Numbered from the stretch's first letter, positions 33,073-42,263 are shown. The stretch is DNA of 64,000 nucleotides from Selenomonas sputigena_A (GCF_051603425.1 NZ_CP194411.1:62001-126000); one strand, 5' to 3'. The notes: a model not told the origin generated them from the letters alone. Translations and numbers: made by a program.

Positions 33073-33477
33073 TCATTTCTGTTCTGCGGCTATCGACAGG
33101 CGTTTCACTCCCGCTTGTTTCAGCATATCCATGACTACGACGACTTGCCCGTGCGCCGTGCGCTTATCCGCCTGTAAAACGACAGCTGCGTTCGCATTTT
33201 CCTGCATATGCCGTTTCATGATATCCGAGGATTCCGTAATGCTCACCGGTTTATTGTCAATCGTGATATGCCCTTCCTCATCCAGCGTCATGATGATCGG
33301 CAGCTGTGCAGGCGCCGATGCGCTCTGCGCCTGCGGCAGCTGCACGGCAAGCGCTTTCTGTGCGACCGTCTGCAAGCTGTTCATCATGAAGAACACGAGC
33401 AGGAAGAAGATGATATCAATCATCGGAATGATCATAAATACCGGCTTCTTTCTCATACGATGTCTCATGAAGTTCAT
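33073..33477 (-). CDS. exbD: Biopolymer transporter ExbD
   Basis: A 134-residue protein with a positively charged N-terminus and one membrane helix, VFMIIPMIDIIFFLLVFFMMN (the Asp in MIDI is the proton-carrying residue of the family), then a periplasmic domain ending LKQAGVKRLSIAAEQ. Its ATG overlaps the exbB stop by four bases. It forms the TonB motor with ExbB. Confidence 0.92.
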   Translation of the reverse strand: MNFMRHRMRKKPVFMIIPMIDIIFFLLVFFMMNSLQTVAQKALAVQLPQAQSASAPAQLPIIMTLDEEGHITIDNKPVSITESSDIMKRHMQENANAAVVLQADKRTAHGQVVVVMDMLKQAGVKRLSIAAEQK

Positions 33478-34088
33478 GCTTCATCCCAGCTTTCTTTTTT
33501 CGCACTGATTACCGTCGAGCAAAGACGTTCCGTATCGGTCACCAGCGTATCAAGCTGATGGCTGAAGTATGTATAAAAGCAAAACGCGATAATTGCCACG
33601 CAGAGGCCGCTCGCCGTCGCAACGAGAGCCTCGCCGACGCCGCCCGTAATGGCGGAGGCGCCGCCGCCGCTGTCCAAGACGCTGAAGGTCTGGATCATGC
33701 CCGTAACCGTGCCAAGAAGCCCCAAGAGCGGAGAAATCGTCACGATGGCGCTCAGATAGTCGAGATAGCGATGGAAGCTGATGGATTCCATCGACATGCG
33801 GTCCTCAAACGCGCTCTTCATCGCTCCCTCGGAATTGTCATGCTCCATGCCGCTCTCAATGACACGGCTCAAAGCGGAAGGAAATTCCTGGCAAAGCTGG
33901 CGCACAACGCCCCAATCCTTCTGTGCTGCGGCATGGTAAACGCCGTGGAAGAAGGTCTTCGAACCCTTGCGGTTATTGCGGTAGTAGTAGAATCGCTCCA
34001 CAGCAATCGCCAATGTGATAAGCGACAGGATGAGCAGCGGATACATAACAAAGCCGCCGCTCTGGAACAGATGAATGAAATTTTCCAT
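33474..34088 (-). CDS. exbB: MotA/TolQ/ExbB proton channel protein
   Basis: A 204-residue protein with three predicted membrane helices. The first is FVMYPLLILSLITLAIAVERF (residues ~13-33). The last two hold the family signature SAIVTISPLLGLLGTVTGMIQTF and GEALVATASGLCVAIIAFCFYTYF. It is the ion channel partner of ExbD in energising TonB. AAGGAGT lies upstream of the ATG. Its gene follows the receptor gene by 64 bases, and the whole set reads as one transcript. Confidence 0.93.
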   Translation of the reverse strand: MENFIHLFQSGGFVMYPLLILSLITLAIAVERFYYYRNNRKGSKTFFHGVYHAAAQKDWGVVRQLCQEFPSALSRVIESGMEHDNSEGAMKSAFEDRMSMESISFHRYLDYLSAIVTISPLLGLLGTVTGMIQTFSVLDSGGGASAITGGVGEALVATASGLCVAIIAFCFYTYFSHQLDTLVTDTERLCSTVISAKKESWDEA

Positions 34089-34152
34089 GAATGAACCACT
34101 CCTTAAAATTGTAACTTTCTGCTATCCCTACAAAATGGACTGCAAATATATA

Positions 34153-36588
34153 TCAGAAGCTCGCACGCATACCGAAGCGATAAATCCGCCCGCCCAGACC
34201 GAGGTATGGATCGTATGCGTTGAAGACATTCGTGACGCCTGCATAGACCGTCGCATTCTTCGTGACGTCCTTTTCGATCATCAGATTCCAAACGCCGTAG
34301 TTTTTCTCGCGGGCGACCTTTTCACGCGTATAGCCATGCTCAATGTCGCCCTTCATGTACTTCTTTGCATCCGCCTCATTCTTAAAGAGGTGATACACCT
34401 CGCCCGTGTTCGGATTCGTAAACTCCACCTGCTCCAATTCCTGAACCCCATCGGCGCCGATGATACGTCCCGTAAAGATGCGGTCGCGTATATCGAGGTA
34501 ATTCCAGGCGTAATCGCCCCAGAAGGTCGCACGCCAGCCGTTCTTGCGGTCGTTGTAGTTCAGCGTGATGTTGAGCATATGACGCGCACGTCCTTCGAGG
34601 CGCTTGTTCGTATTGCGGTCCCTGGCATCGAGGAACGTATAGCCGAACTTGACGCTGAAGTCACGCGAGAAGTCTCGCGTCGCCTCAAGCTCGACGCCCT
34701 GTGTGCGCGCCTTGGAAATATTCTTGTATGTATAGACGTCATCCGTAGCAGGAATGCCGCTTGCATAACCCGATTCATCGATGACATTGTTCTCGATATC
34801 GTTCCAATTCGACGCAGCGTTCAATGCATTCACGAGATCATCATAACTTGAAAATCCCCATGGATCCGGATATCGCACATGCGTATCATAGTATGTGCGC
34901 CCGTAAAGATTCTTGCTGTCCTTTTCCCCTGTGTAGGCGATCTGCATGTAGTTATCAAAATCATTGCGGAACAAAGTAAGCTTTGCATGCGTCTTCTTGT
35001 CGAAGTCCTTCTCCACCGAAAGATCCATATTGAGTGCCTTCTCGGGCTTGAGCTCGGGATTTCCCTCGAAAAGCCAGCCGTTGCGAATCGGCGGCGATGC
35101 ATTGAGCGACGGCTCGTACATCTCCCAGTCATGGTAAAGCTCGGCGATGCCTCCCGTAGCGAAACTGGTGCCGATATTCGCCTTGACGCGCAGACCGGGT
35201 CCCGCCTTGTAAGTCGCGCCGATAGACGGCGAAAGATTCACGCCGAAATGGCTATGGTTCGTGTAGCGCAGAGCGGGAACGATGAGAAGATTCTTCCCGA
35301 CCTGCCAACTGTCCATGACATAAGCGCTGTAATAGCTCAGCGAAGTTTCATAGATATAGCCGGAATAGGACCGCTTATTCGGATTGGAAGGATCCGAGGG
35401 ATTCGGAAAGGTGTATATGCGCGTCTCTTCCCGCGGCGTCTGACCCGGCACAGTGATACGCGTACCTTCGCCGCTTTCAACATGATAATCCGCACCGGCG
35501 GTCATATAATGTTTGTCATGCGCCATAAGACCGATCGACGCCTCCAGGACTTTATCCATACGATTGAAGTTATCGAAATAGAAATGGCGATAAGGCATTC
35601 CCTTGCCGAAGATATCATAGTTCACGTCGGAATCATGTTCGGTTCGATAGAGGCGCACATGATAGTCCGCAAGGCTTGTCTGCTTTTTCCAGTCAATGCT
35701 GAAATTTCTGCGCCATGCGTCTTCCGTCGCCACCATGGCTATTTCTTTGCCGCCCCTAAACCTTCCAAGAACCGTATCCTTCTGCAGATCCTCCGTCTGC
35801 TGATCCGCAGAAAGGGTAAGCGTCTCACCCTTGCCCAGCGAGAACTCCACACGCCCGCTCATCGGCGTGCGCGTACCATAATACTGCATGGATGTGCCGT
35901 CATTGTCATAGAGGAACGGCGCCGTTTCATTCCTGCCGTAGGAAAAGTCCATGTAGATCCCTTTGCCGATTTTTCCCGTTGCAAAGTTCACATTATGGTT
36001 GTACTGGTTGCCGCCCTGGCCGATCCAGGAGCGTTCCAGCGTCACAGTGCCGCCCATCTTGCGCGGAATCTTCGTGACGATGTTGATGACGCCGCCAATG
36101 GCATCCGCACCGAAACGCGCCGTCCCCGAACCTCGAATGACCTCGATGTGATCGATGTTGTCAACGCCGAGGCGGTTCGCCTCGTCCGTCGCGCCGTAAT
36201 ACTTGCTCAGGCCGCCCGCGAGACGCCTGCCATCAACGAGGATCAGCGTGTGGCGCGCCTCAGCGCCGCGGATGGAGATCGTCTTGCGCCCCATATTGTC
36301 CGTGCCCATCTGAATGCTCTGCTCGGCTGCCAGCGCGTCGGAAAGCGTGCGCGCACCCTTGCGGTCGAGATCTTCGCGCGTGATGATGGTTTTCGTCTCC
36401 GGTTCTTCCTTGAGCAGTTCCTTCTCAAAATCCGCTTCAACATTGACAGTATCGGTAGTAACCTTCTCTCCTGAAGAATTTCCACTCCCTCCATCTGCAC
36501 AAAGCCCCGAAGAGGTAAGAAGCATCCAAGCTGCAGCGGTCAGCGCAACGTATTTGCCCCGCACTGCTTGCCTCTCTCTTCTTTGCAT
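34153..36588 (-). CDS. TonB-dependent outer-membrane receptor (probable heme/iron uptake)
   Basis: An 811-residue protein with a signal peptide (ALTAAAWMLLTSSGLCADG near residues 14-32). The TonB box/plug domain has TKTIITREDLDRKGARTLSD, ISIRGAEARHTLILVDGRRLA and HIEVIRGSGTARFGADAIGGVINIVT. A 22-strand-like barrel ends in the outer-membrane C-terminal Phe (YRFGMRASF). It imports a ligand powered by ExbB/ExbD/TonB, encoded directly downstream. Heme is suggested because a flavodoxin and HutW-type enzyme close the locus. No clear FRAP/NPNL heme-receptor motif was recognised, so a siderophore or other ligand cannot be excluded. GGAGG precedes the ATG. Confidence 0.9.
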   Translation of the reverse strand: MQRRERQAVRGKYVALTAAAWMLLTSSGLCADGGSGNSSGEKVTTDTVNVEADFEKELLKEEPETKTIITREDLDRKGARTLSDALAAEQSIQMGTDNMGRKTISIRGAEARHTLILVDGRRLAGGLSKYYGATDEANRLGVDNIDHIEVIRGSGTARFGADAIGGVINIVTKIPRKMGGTVTLERSWIGQGGNQYNHNVNFATGKIGKGIYMDFSYGRNETAPFLYDNDGTSMQYYGTRTPMSGRVEFSLGKGETLTLSADQQTEDLQKDTVLGRFRGGKEIAMVATEDAWRRNFSIDWKKQTSLADYHVRLYRTEHDSDVNYDIFGKGMPYRHFYFDNFNRMDKVLEASIGLMAHDKHYMTAGADYHVESGEGTRITVPGQTPREETRIYTFPNPSDPSNPNKRSYSGYIYETSLSYYSAYVMDSWQVGKNLLIVPALRYTNHSHFGVNLSPSIGATYKAGPGLRVKANIGTSFATGGIAELYHDWEMYEPSLNASPPIRNGWLFEGNPELKPEKALNMDLSVEKDFDKKTHAKLTLFRNDFDNYMQIAYTGEKDSKNLYGRTYYDTHVRYPDPWGFSSYDDLVNALNAASNWNDIENNVIDESGYASGIPATDDVYTYKNISKARTQGVELEATRDFSRDFSVKFGYTFLDARDRNTNKRLEGRARHMLNITLNYNDRKNGWRATFWGDYAWNYLDIRDRIFTGRIIGADGVQELEQVEFTNPNTGEVYHLFKNEADAKKYMKGDIEHGYTREKVAREKNYGVWNLMIEKDVTKNATVYAGVTNVFNAYDPYLGLGGRIYRFGMRASF

Positions 36589-36613
36589 GTTTCCCTGCCT
36601 CCTGTTCTCAAAT

Positions 36614-36918
36614 AATGAATTCCCTACATCTTTGAACGCCGTTCACAATCATAAACATCATTAATGATATAGGCAGATTCTATCAGGAAGAGGAATCATT
36701 GTCAATACTATTTCTTTTGAAAACGGATTAAAAAACTCTTTCTTTTCTTTAATGAAAATATATCTCAATTTCGTCACAATCCCTTATATAACAAGCATTA
36801 TAGTATCACAGCGAAGCGATGGGAATTGATTTTTATCTTACATATTTTCCCTAAAAATGAACGCTGTACATCTTTGAAGGCAATTCATAATAATAAATAT
36901 AATTAATGATTAAGATTC
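36614..36918. repeat. Two diverged ~60-bp direct repeats upstream of the receptor gene
   Basis: Copy 1 (36614-36680) and copy 2 (36856-36918) share AATGAA, TACATCTTTGAA, a GGC/GCC step, TTCAYAATMATAAA and ATTAATGAT, ending in GATTC. Copy 1 contains the palindrome ATCATTAATGAT, which resembles Fur half-sites. They lie in the 577-base AT-rich gap 36589-37165, which has no gene. They are plausible iron- or heme-responsive control sites for the receptor operon. Confidence 0.5.
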
Positions 36919-37035
36919 ATGTTTTTTCTGATCTTTTAAAAGAGGCATGATTTTAACGGATTTTCGAATATTTTTTTACATCCATAGGAGACATTTATGG
37001 GCATCTTTTCTCTCGTTTATCTTTGTCTTGGACGC

Positions 37036-37089
37036 AAAAAAACAGCAAGCATACCCGTGAATACATCTAGGTATGCTTGCTGTTTTTTT
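37036..37089. terminator. Terminator between rnc and the receptor promoter region
   Basis: AAAAAACAGCAAGCATACC and its complement GGTATGCTTGCTGTTTTTT form a long stem around 14 bases, with A/T runs on both sides. It would end the fab-rnc transcript on the minus strand. Confidence 0.88.
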
Positions 37090-37096
37090 ATAAGGG

Positions 37097-37138
37097 CGGC
37101 GCACAATGTCCGCAAAGCGGATGTTGTGCGTGTAGTTT
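37097..37138. repeat. Dispersed hairpin repeat, copy C
   Basis: GGCGCACAATGTCCGC, AAA, GCGGATGTTGTGCGTGTAG and TTT form a strong imperfect palindrome 28 bases after the rnc stop codon. It is the third copy of the element at 4647-4682 and 21395-21436. Confidence 0.7.
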
Positions 37139-37165
37139 GTACCGAAGCTTTTTGTCCGGCTTCCC

Positions 37166-37894
37166 TCAGCTTTTCTTCAGTCTGCTCAGAGCTTCATGCG
37201 CTGCGCCTTGCTCGGCTTCCTTCTTGTTGCGTCCCTTTCCCGTGCCATAGACAACATCATTGATGCGCACGGCAAACTCAAACGTCTTATTATGGTCGGG
37301 GCCGGATTCGCCGATCAGCTCGTAAGCAATTTTTTTATCCACATGCTTTTGCACGACTTCCTGCAGGGTTGTCTTATAATCCTGCATATTTTCTCCGCTC
37401 TCTATGGTCAGGAGCTCATCGTGCAGCTGCTTCAAGACATAGTTGTAGGCTGTCTGCCAACCTTGATCGAGATAGATTGCACCGATGACCGCCTCGAAAG
37501 CATCGGCCAGCATGGAAGGGCGATGCCCGCCGCCCATGACGGCCTCCCCGTGCCCCAGAAGCAGATAGTCGCCAAGCTCCAAGGCTGCGGCGCGGCGGGA
37601 AAGAGTCGCCTCACGCACGATGGACGCGCGCGCCTTCGTAAGATCTCCCTCGGGGCTGTCCGGAAAATGCTCGAAGAGATAGGTGCTGGTGGCCAGCTCC
37701 AGGACTGCATCGCCAAGAAATTCAAGCCGCTCGTTGTGCACGACACCCTTGTGCCTTGCCTCATTTGCATAGGAGGTATGTGTCAGCGCTTCATGCAACA
37801 GCACGATTTCCTTGAACGTAATGCCGAGATGGGCGGAAAGCTCCAAGAGCGCTTCCCGGCGCGATTTTGTCAAAACCTCCGCCGCTTTTCTCAT
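37166..37894 (-). CDS. rnc: Ribonuclease III
   Basis: A 242-residue enzyme that cleaves double-stranded RNA in rRNA and mRNA processing. The catalytic signature HNERLEFLGDAVLEL lies near residues 53-67, the second acidic cluster is ADAFEAVIGAIYLD, and a C-terminal double-stranded RNA binding domain runs from YKTTLQEVVQK to GKGRNKKEAEQGAAHEAL. It overlaps fabF by four bases, so it is the last gene of the fatty acid operon. Confidence 0.97.
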   Translation of the reverse strand: MRKAAEVLTKSRREALLELSAHLGITFKEIVLLHEALTHTSYANEARHKGVVHNERLEFLGDAVLELATSTYLFEHFPDSPEGDLTKARASIVREATLSRRAAALELGDYLLLGHGEAVMGGGHRPSMLADAFEAVIGAIYLDQGWQTAYNYVLKQLHDELLTIESGENMQDYKTTLQEVVQKHVDKKIAYELIGESGPDHNKTFEFAVRINDVVYGTGKGRNKKEAEQGAAHEALSRLKKS

Positions 37895-39135
37895 GCCTGG
37901 AACTTCTTGAGCACTAAGCAGGCGTTATGCCCGCCGAAACCGAAGGAATTGGACATGGCCGCGCGGACAGGCTTTGCCTTTGCCTTGTTCGGCACATAAT
38001 CGAGGTCAAGCCCTTCATCCGGCGTTTCATAGTTGATCGTCGGCGGCAGCATGTCATTTTCCACGGCAAGCGCCGTCGCGATGCATTCGACGCCACCCGC
38101 AGCGCCCAGGAGATGTCCCGTCATCGACTTTATGGAGCTGACAGAAACATCCTTGGCGGCCGCACCGAAGACATTCTTGATGGCTTCGGTCTCGCCCATG
38201 TCGTTCATATGCGTCGATGTGCCGTGCGCATTCACATAGTCGATGTCGGCCGGCGTAAGGCCCGCATCCTTCATTGCTATCGCCATGCACTTCGACTGGA
38301 ACTCGCCGTGCGGCGCCGGGCTCGTGACGTGATAGGCATCCGCATTGGCGCCGTAGCCGACAACTTCGGCGTAGATATGGGCGTCGCGTTTTTGGGCATG
38401 CTCGAGGCTCTCGAGAACGACAAGTCCAGCGCCCTCGCCCATGACAAAACCGCTGCGGTTCTTGTCGAAGGGACGCGAAGCGTGTTCCGGGTCGTCGTTG
38501 TGGTCGGCGCAGAGCGCTTTCATGGCACAGAAGCCCGCAACGGCGGCTTCCGAAATGCTCGCCTCCGTACCGCCGGCCACCGCCGCATCCGCCTTGCCCT
38601 GCGAAATGGCACGGTAAGCATGGCCGATACAATCCGTCCCCGTAGCACAGGCTGTCACAACACAGGCCGAGGGGCCATGGAGACCATACGTGATGGCAAC
38701 CTGCCCAGCCGCCATATTCGCAATCATCATCGGGATGAAGAAGGGGCTGATCTTGGAAGGGCCTTTGTCAAAAAGCTTCTGGTACTGGCTGTGCATCGTC
38801 TCAATGCCGCCAATTCCTGCACCGATAAAGGTGCCGATGCGCTCTCTGTCCTCTTTTTCAAGGTCGATCTTCGCATCTTCCAAGGCTAGCTTCGCCGCCG
38901 CCACAGCAAACTGCGTATAGCGATCCATGCGCTTTGCTTCCTTCTTGTCGATGTAATCGCCCGGCTCAAAATCCTTTACCTCGCCTGCAATCTGCGAATG
39001 GCATTCCGATGCATCGAAGCGCGTGATCCTGCCAATGCCGTTCTTTCCTTCGAGAAGCGCTTTCCAAAAGGCCTCCCGGCCAATGCCAATCGGCGTAATC
39101 GCGCCGATTCCTGTTATGACTACACGATTGCTCAA
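37891..39135 (-). CDS. fabF: 3-oxoacyl-ACP synthase II
   Basis: A 414-residue condensing enzyme. Active-site Cys in ACVVTACATGTDCIGHAYRAI, and the His residues in NAHGTSTHMNDMGE and SIKSMTGHLLGAAGG. The N-terminus RVVITGIGAITPIG starts two to four residues after a TTG at 39135, placed eight bases from GAGGT. The upstream in-frame ATG (39177) adds a non-family extension. It elongates acyl-ACP chains. Confidence 0.96.
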   Translation of the reverse strand: MSNRVVITGIGAITPIGIGREAFWKALLEGKNGIGRITRFDASECHSQIAGEVKDFEPGDYIDKKEAKRMDRYTQFAVAAAKLALEDAKIDLEKEDRERIGTFIGAGIGGIETMHSQYQKLFDKGPSKISPFFIPMMIANMAAGQVAITYGLHGPSACVVTACATGTDCIGHAYRAISQGKADAAVAGGTEASISEAAVAGFCAMKALCADHNDDPEHASRPFDKNRSGFVMGEGAGLVVLESLEHAQKRDAHIYAEVVGYGANADAYHVTSPAPHGEFQSKCMAIAMKDAGLTPADIDYVNAHGTSTHMNDMGETEAIKNVFGAAAKDVSVSSIKSMTGHLLGAAGGVECIATALAVENDMLPPTINYETPDEGLDLDYVPNKAKAKPVRAAMSNSFGFGGHNACLVLKKFQA

Positions 39136-39186
39136 GCCATGACACCTCACTCCGTTTTTCCTTTTATCACTCTTCAAAACTTTGTC

Positions 39187-40131
39187 TCAGCTGATTGCCG
39201 CTACTTCCGCCGTCAAGCGTCGGAAAATTTCCTTTACGGAAAGAATCTCCTTGATGCGGGAAATATATTCGCCGGTAAAGACAAGCCCGGTTTCCACATC
39301 ACCCTGTTCGGCACGAATGAGCGCACGGATGATGCAGAAGTTATGCGCACATTCCTTGAGACAGTTATCGCACTGCTTCGGCGGCACATTGCCCTTCAGG
39401 ATGCGCTCCGCAAAGGGGTTTCGCACAGCGCGCCCCGGCAGGCCCACAGGGCTGTGGATGACGACGATGTCTTCCGGCTGCGCCTTGAGGTAGAATTCCT
39501 TCAAGGCCGGAGCCGCATTCGATTCCTCGCTCGCCGCAAAACGCGAGCCCATCTGCACGCCGTTGGCGCCCATTTTTATGAGATCAACAACATCCTGACC
39601 CGTGAGAACGCCGCCCGCCGCCACGACGGGGATGTCCACGGCTTTCCGGATGTCGGGAATCAGATCGCGCACGGATGTATCCGTACCGAGATGACCGCCG
39701 GCTTCCTTGCCCTCGACGACGATTGCCGAGGCGCCAAGACGCTGTGAGATTTTTGCAAGTTTAACAGAGGAGACAATGGGCACGATCGGGGTTCCCGACT
39801 CCTTGCCCAAACCGAACATATCACGCGAGAAGCCCGCCCCGGCAACGACGAGGTCGATGCCTTCATCGATGGCCGTCTTCACAATCTGGCTGAATTTTCG
39901 CGCCGCCACCATGATATTTATGCCGACAATGCCCTTCGTCAAAGAACGCGCCAGACGAATCTCATAGCGCAATTCCTCATCGCTCAAACCCGAAGCCGCG
40001 ATCAGGCCGATGCCCCCTTGGCTGGCCACTGCTGCCGCCAACTTTGCCGTCGATAGGCGAATTGCCATTCCACCTTGAATAATGGGTATTTTTGCTATTT
40101 TTTCGCCAATTTTCAGCTCTGGAAGCTTCAA
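39187..40131 (-). CDS. FabK-like / nitronate monooxygenase family flavoenzyme
   Basis: A 314-residue TIM-barrel FMN protein of the 2-nitropropane dioxygenase-like group. It has IPIIQGGMAIRLS at the start, GVGINIMVAAR-type and EGKEAGGHLG flavin/substrate segments, and GANGVQMGSRFAASEES. A Cys-rich C-terminal stretch (CDNCLKECAHNFC) is absent from the second FabK-like protein at 42305. The TTG at 40131 follows GGAGGAG. It lies between acpP and fabF, so a role in acyl chain metabolism is likely, but whether it is an enoyl-ACP reductase or an oxidase cannot be told from the sequence. Confidence 0.8.
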   Translation of the reverse strand: MKLPELKIGEKIAKIPIIQGGMAIRLSTAKLAAAVASQGGIGLIAASGLSDEELRYEIRLARSLTKGIVGINIMVAARKFSQIVKTAIDEGIDLVVAGAGFSRDMFGLGKESGTPIVPIVSSVKLAKISQRLGASAIVVEGKEAGGHLGTDTSVRDLIPDIRKAVDIPVVAAGGVLTGQDVVDLIKMGANGVQMGSRFAASEESNAAPALKEFYLKAQPEDIVVIHSPVGLPGRAVRNPFAERILKGNVPPKQCDNCLKECAHNFCIIRALIRAEQGDVETGLVFTGEYISRIKEILSVKEIFRRLTAEVAAIS

Positions 40132-40201
40132 CTCTACTCCTCCAATCGAGGGAATTCTGAACCGTACAGGCTTCCCTTGGGTATTTCTTTCCTTGAGAAA
40201 A

Positions 40202-40225
40202 TCCCGTGAAGGAACCTTCACGGGA
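40202..40225 (-). terminator. Hairpin between acpP and the FabK-like gene
   Basis: TCCCGTGAAGG and CCTTCACGGGA form an 11-bp stem with a very short loop, and TTTTC follows on the minus strand. It probably attenuates transcription after acpP, which usually needs a higher transcript level than its neighbours. Confidence 0.7.
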
Positions 40226-40264
40226 CTCTTCCAAGGAACAGCAAGACAGTACAGTCTATCTGTC

Positions 40265-40501
40265 CTAGTCTTCCTTATGCTGGTCAATGTAAGTTACGAC
40301 ATCCTGAACGGTCTTGATCTTTTCCGCTGCCTCGTCCGGGATTTCGATCCCAAACTCCTCCTCGAATGCCATGATGAGCTCAACGATATCCAGGGAATCT
40401 GCTCCCAGATCGTCAATAAAAGTAGAATCGATGGAAACCTCATCGGCCTCAACGCCAAGCTGCTCCACAACGATGTCCTTTACTTTATCAAAAGTCGCCA
40501 C
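40265..40501 (-). CDS. acpP: Acyl carrier protein
   Basis: A 78-residue acidic protein with the phosphopantetheine site DLGADSLDIVEL (Ser36). It carries growing acyl chains for the Fab enzymes encoded around it. Length and motif are standard. Confidence 0.97.
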   Translation of the reverse strand: MATFDKVKDIVVEQLGVEADEVSIDSTFIDDLGADSLDIVELIMAFEEEFGIEIPDEAAEKIKTVQDVVTYIDQHKED

Positions 40502-40573
40502 TACAATTCACCTCCCTCCGGTGCCTTCTGTCGGGAACCGGCGATTCATTCGGCAATTCCCTCTATATTTATA

Positions 40574-41317
40574 TCACATAACCATGCCGCCGTCTACATT
40601 GACAACTTGGCCCGTGATATAAGACGCTTGATCCGATACGAGGAAAAGAACGGCTTCCGCTACATCCTCAGGCTCGCCCATGCGGCCGAGCGGGATATCT
40701 TCCAACATCTTCTCCTTCACCGTGTCCGGCAGCACCGCTGTCATATCCGTGCCGATAAACCCCGGCGCTACCATGTTGACCGTGATGCCGCGCGAGGCCA
40801 ATTCACGCGCAACGGACTTGGAGAAGCCCAGTATGCCCGCCTTGGCCGCCGCATAGTTGGCCTGCCCCGCATTTCCCATGAGACCGACTACGGAAGCCAT
40901 GTTCACGATGCGCCCCCGGCGCTTTTTCATCATGATCTTGGCCGCCGCCTTCGTGCAGTAGAACACGCCCTTGAGGTTCGTGTCAACGACAGCATCGAAG
41001 TCCTCGTCCTTCATGCGCAGCAAAAGACCGTCCCGCGTGATTCCCGCATTGTTTACGAGAATATCGAGACTGCCAAACGCCTTGACGACCTCGGCGATCA
41101 TCGCTTCGACAGCGGCGCTGTCGGCTACGTCGGCCTGGCAAAGAAGCGCCGTGCCGCCTGCGGCCTCAATCGCGGCCTTGACTTCTTCCGCAGCCTTGGC
41201 ATTGCCCGCATAGTTGATGGCGACGCGCGCTCCTTCCGCCGCAAGGCGCAGGGCAATCGCACGTCCAATGCCGCGGGAAGCGCCTGTAACAAGCGCGGCC
41301 TTGCCGTCTAAAAGCAT
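40574..41317 (-). CDS. fabG: 3-oxoacyl-ACP reductase
   Basis: A 247-residue short-chain dehydrogenase. The NADPH loop ALVTGASRGIGRAIAL is near residues 8-23, NNAG is present, and the catalytic Ser, Tyr and Lys lie in NMASVVGLMGNAGQANYAAAK. AAGGAGG precedes the ATG at 41317; the upstream in-frame ATG has no site. It lies one base after the fabD stop. Confidence 0.96.
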   Translation of the reverse strand: MLLDGKAALVTGASRGIGRAIALRLAAEGARVAINYAGNAKAAEEVKAAIEAAGGTALLCQADVADSAAVEAMIAEVVKAFGSLDILVNNAGITRDGLLLRMKDEDFDAVVDTNLKGVFYCTKAAAKIMMKKRRGRIVNMASVVGLMGNAGQANYAAAKAGILGFSKSVARELASRGITVNMVAPGFIGTDMTAVLPDTVKEKMLEDIPLGRMGEPEDVAEAVLFLVSDQASYITGQVVNVDGGMVM

Positions 41318-41318
41318 A

Positions 41319-42263
41319 TTAACGAACCTCCTTGAAATAGTCAAGCGTTTTTTGCAAAGTTTCCAGATTTTCGACATTCATGCTCGTAAGCTTGCGGTCA
41401 ATGCGTTTATTGAAACCGCAGAGCGTCTTGCCGGGACCTGCCTCTACAAAGGTGTCCGCGCCGAACTCCTTCATCTTCTCCACGCAGTCCTCCCATTTCA
41501 CAGGGTTTGCCGCCTGCTTTACAAGGCTTTCCTTTATATCGGCCGCCTGCGTGAGGATTTCGGCAGAAACATTGGCCACGACAGGAATCTTCGCATCGCG
41601 GATCTCCACTTTGTCAAGCTCTGCTGCGAGCTTTTCCGCTGCCGGCTGCATCAAGGTGCTATGGAAAGGAGCGCTGACCGGCAGGATGACGCTCTTCTTC
41701 GCGCCCGCCTCCTGCAGCAGCTTCGCAGCTTTCTCCACACCCGCCGTCGTGCCGGCGATGACGATCTGCCCTGGGCAGTTGAAGTTTACCGCCTGGACTG
41801 CACCGACCTGCGCCGAGACCTCCTCGCAAATCCCAACGATCACCTCGCGCTCCAGCCCCATGACAGCGGCCATGCCGCCTTCCCCCACAGGGACGGCTTC
41901 CTGCATGAAAGCGCCGCGCTTATGCACGAGCAGAACGGCGTTCTGGAAATCCAACACATCTGCTGCGACAAGAGCCGAATATTCGCCAAGGCTATGTCCT
42001 CCCGTGATATCGGGCTGGAGGCCGTGTTCCTTCAGAATCTCGTTTGCGATCACGCTGACCGTCAGGATGGCCGGCTGCGTGTTGGCCGTGAGGCGCAGAT
42101 TCTCCTCCGGGCCGTCGAAGCACATCGCTTTGATGGAGTAGCCAAGCGCCTCGTCCGCCTCGCGGAAGAGTTTCTTCGCCACCTCATACTTCTCGTAGAA
42201 ATCCTTGCCCATGCCAACCTGCTGGGCGCCCTGCCCCGGAAAAACAAATGCGAGCTTGTTCAT
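41319..42263 (-). CDS. fabD: Malonyl-CoA:ACP transacylase
   Basis: A 314-residue transacylase: N-terminal AFVFPGQGAQQVGMGKDF, the nucleophile motif GGHSLGEYSAL (Ser), the catalytic His in VSAPFHSTLMQPA, and GPGKTLCGFNKRI near the end. GAGAGG lies eight bases before the ATG at 42263. It supplies malonyl-ACP. Confidence 0.96.
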   Translation of the reverse strand: MNKLAFVFPGQGAQQVGMGKDFYEKYEVAKKLFREADEALGYSIKAMCFDGPEENLRLTANTQPAILTVSVIANEILKEHGLQPDITGGHSLGEYSALVAADVLDFQNAVLLVHKRGAFMQEAVPVGEGGMAAVMGLEREVIVGICEEVSAQVGAVQAVNFNCPGQIVIAGTTAGVEKAAKLLQEAGAKKSVILPVSAPFHSTLMQPAAEKLAAELDKVEIRDAKIPVVANVSAEILTQAADIKESLVKQAANPVKWEDCVEKMKEFGADTFVEAGPGKTLCGFNKRIDRKLTSMNVENLETLQKTLDYFKEVR

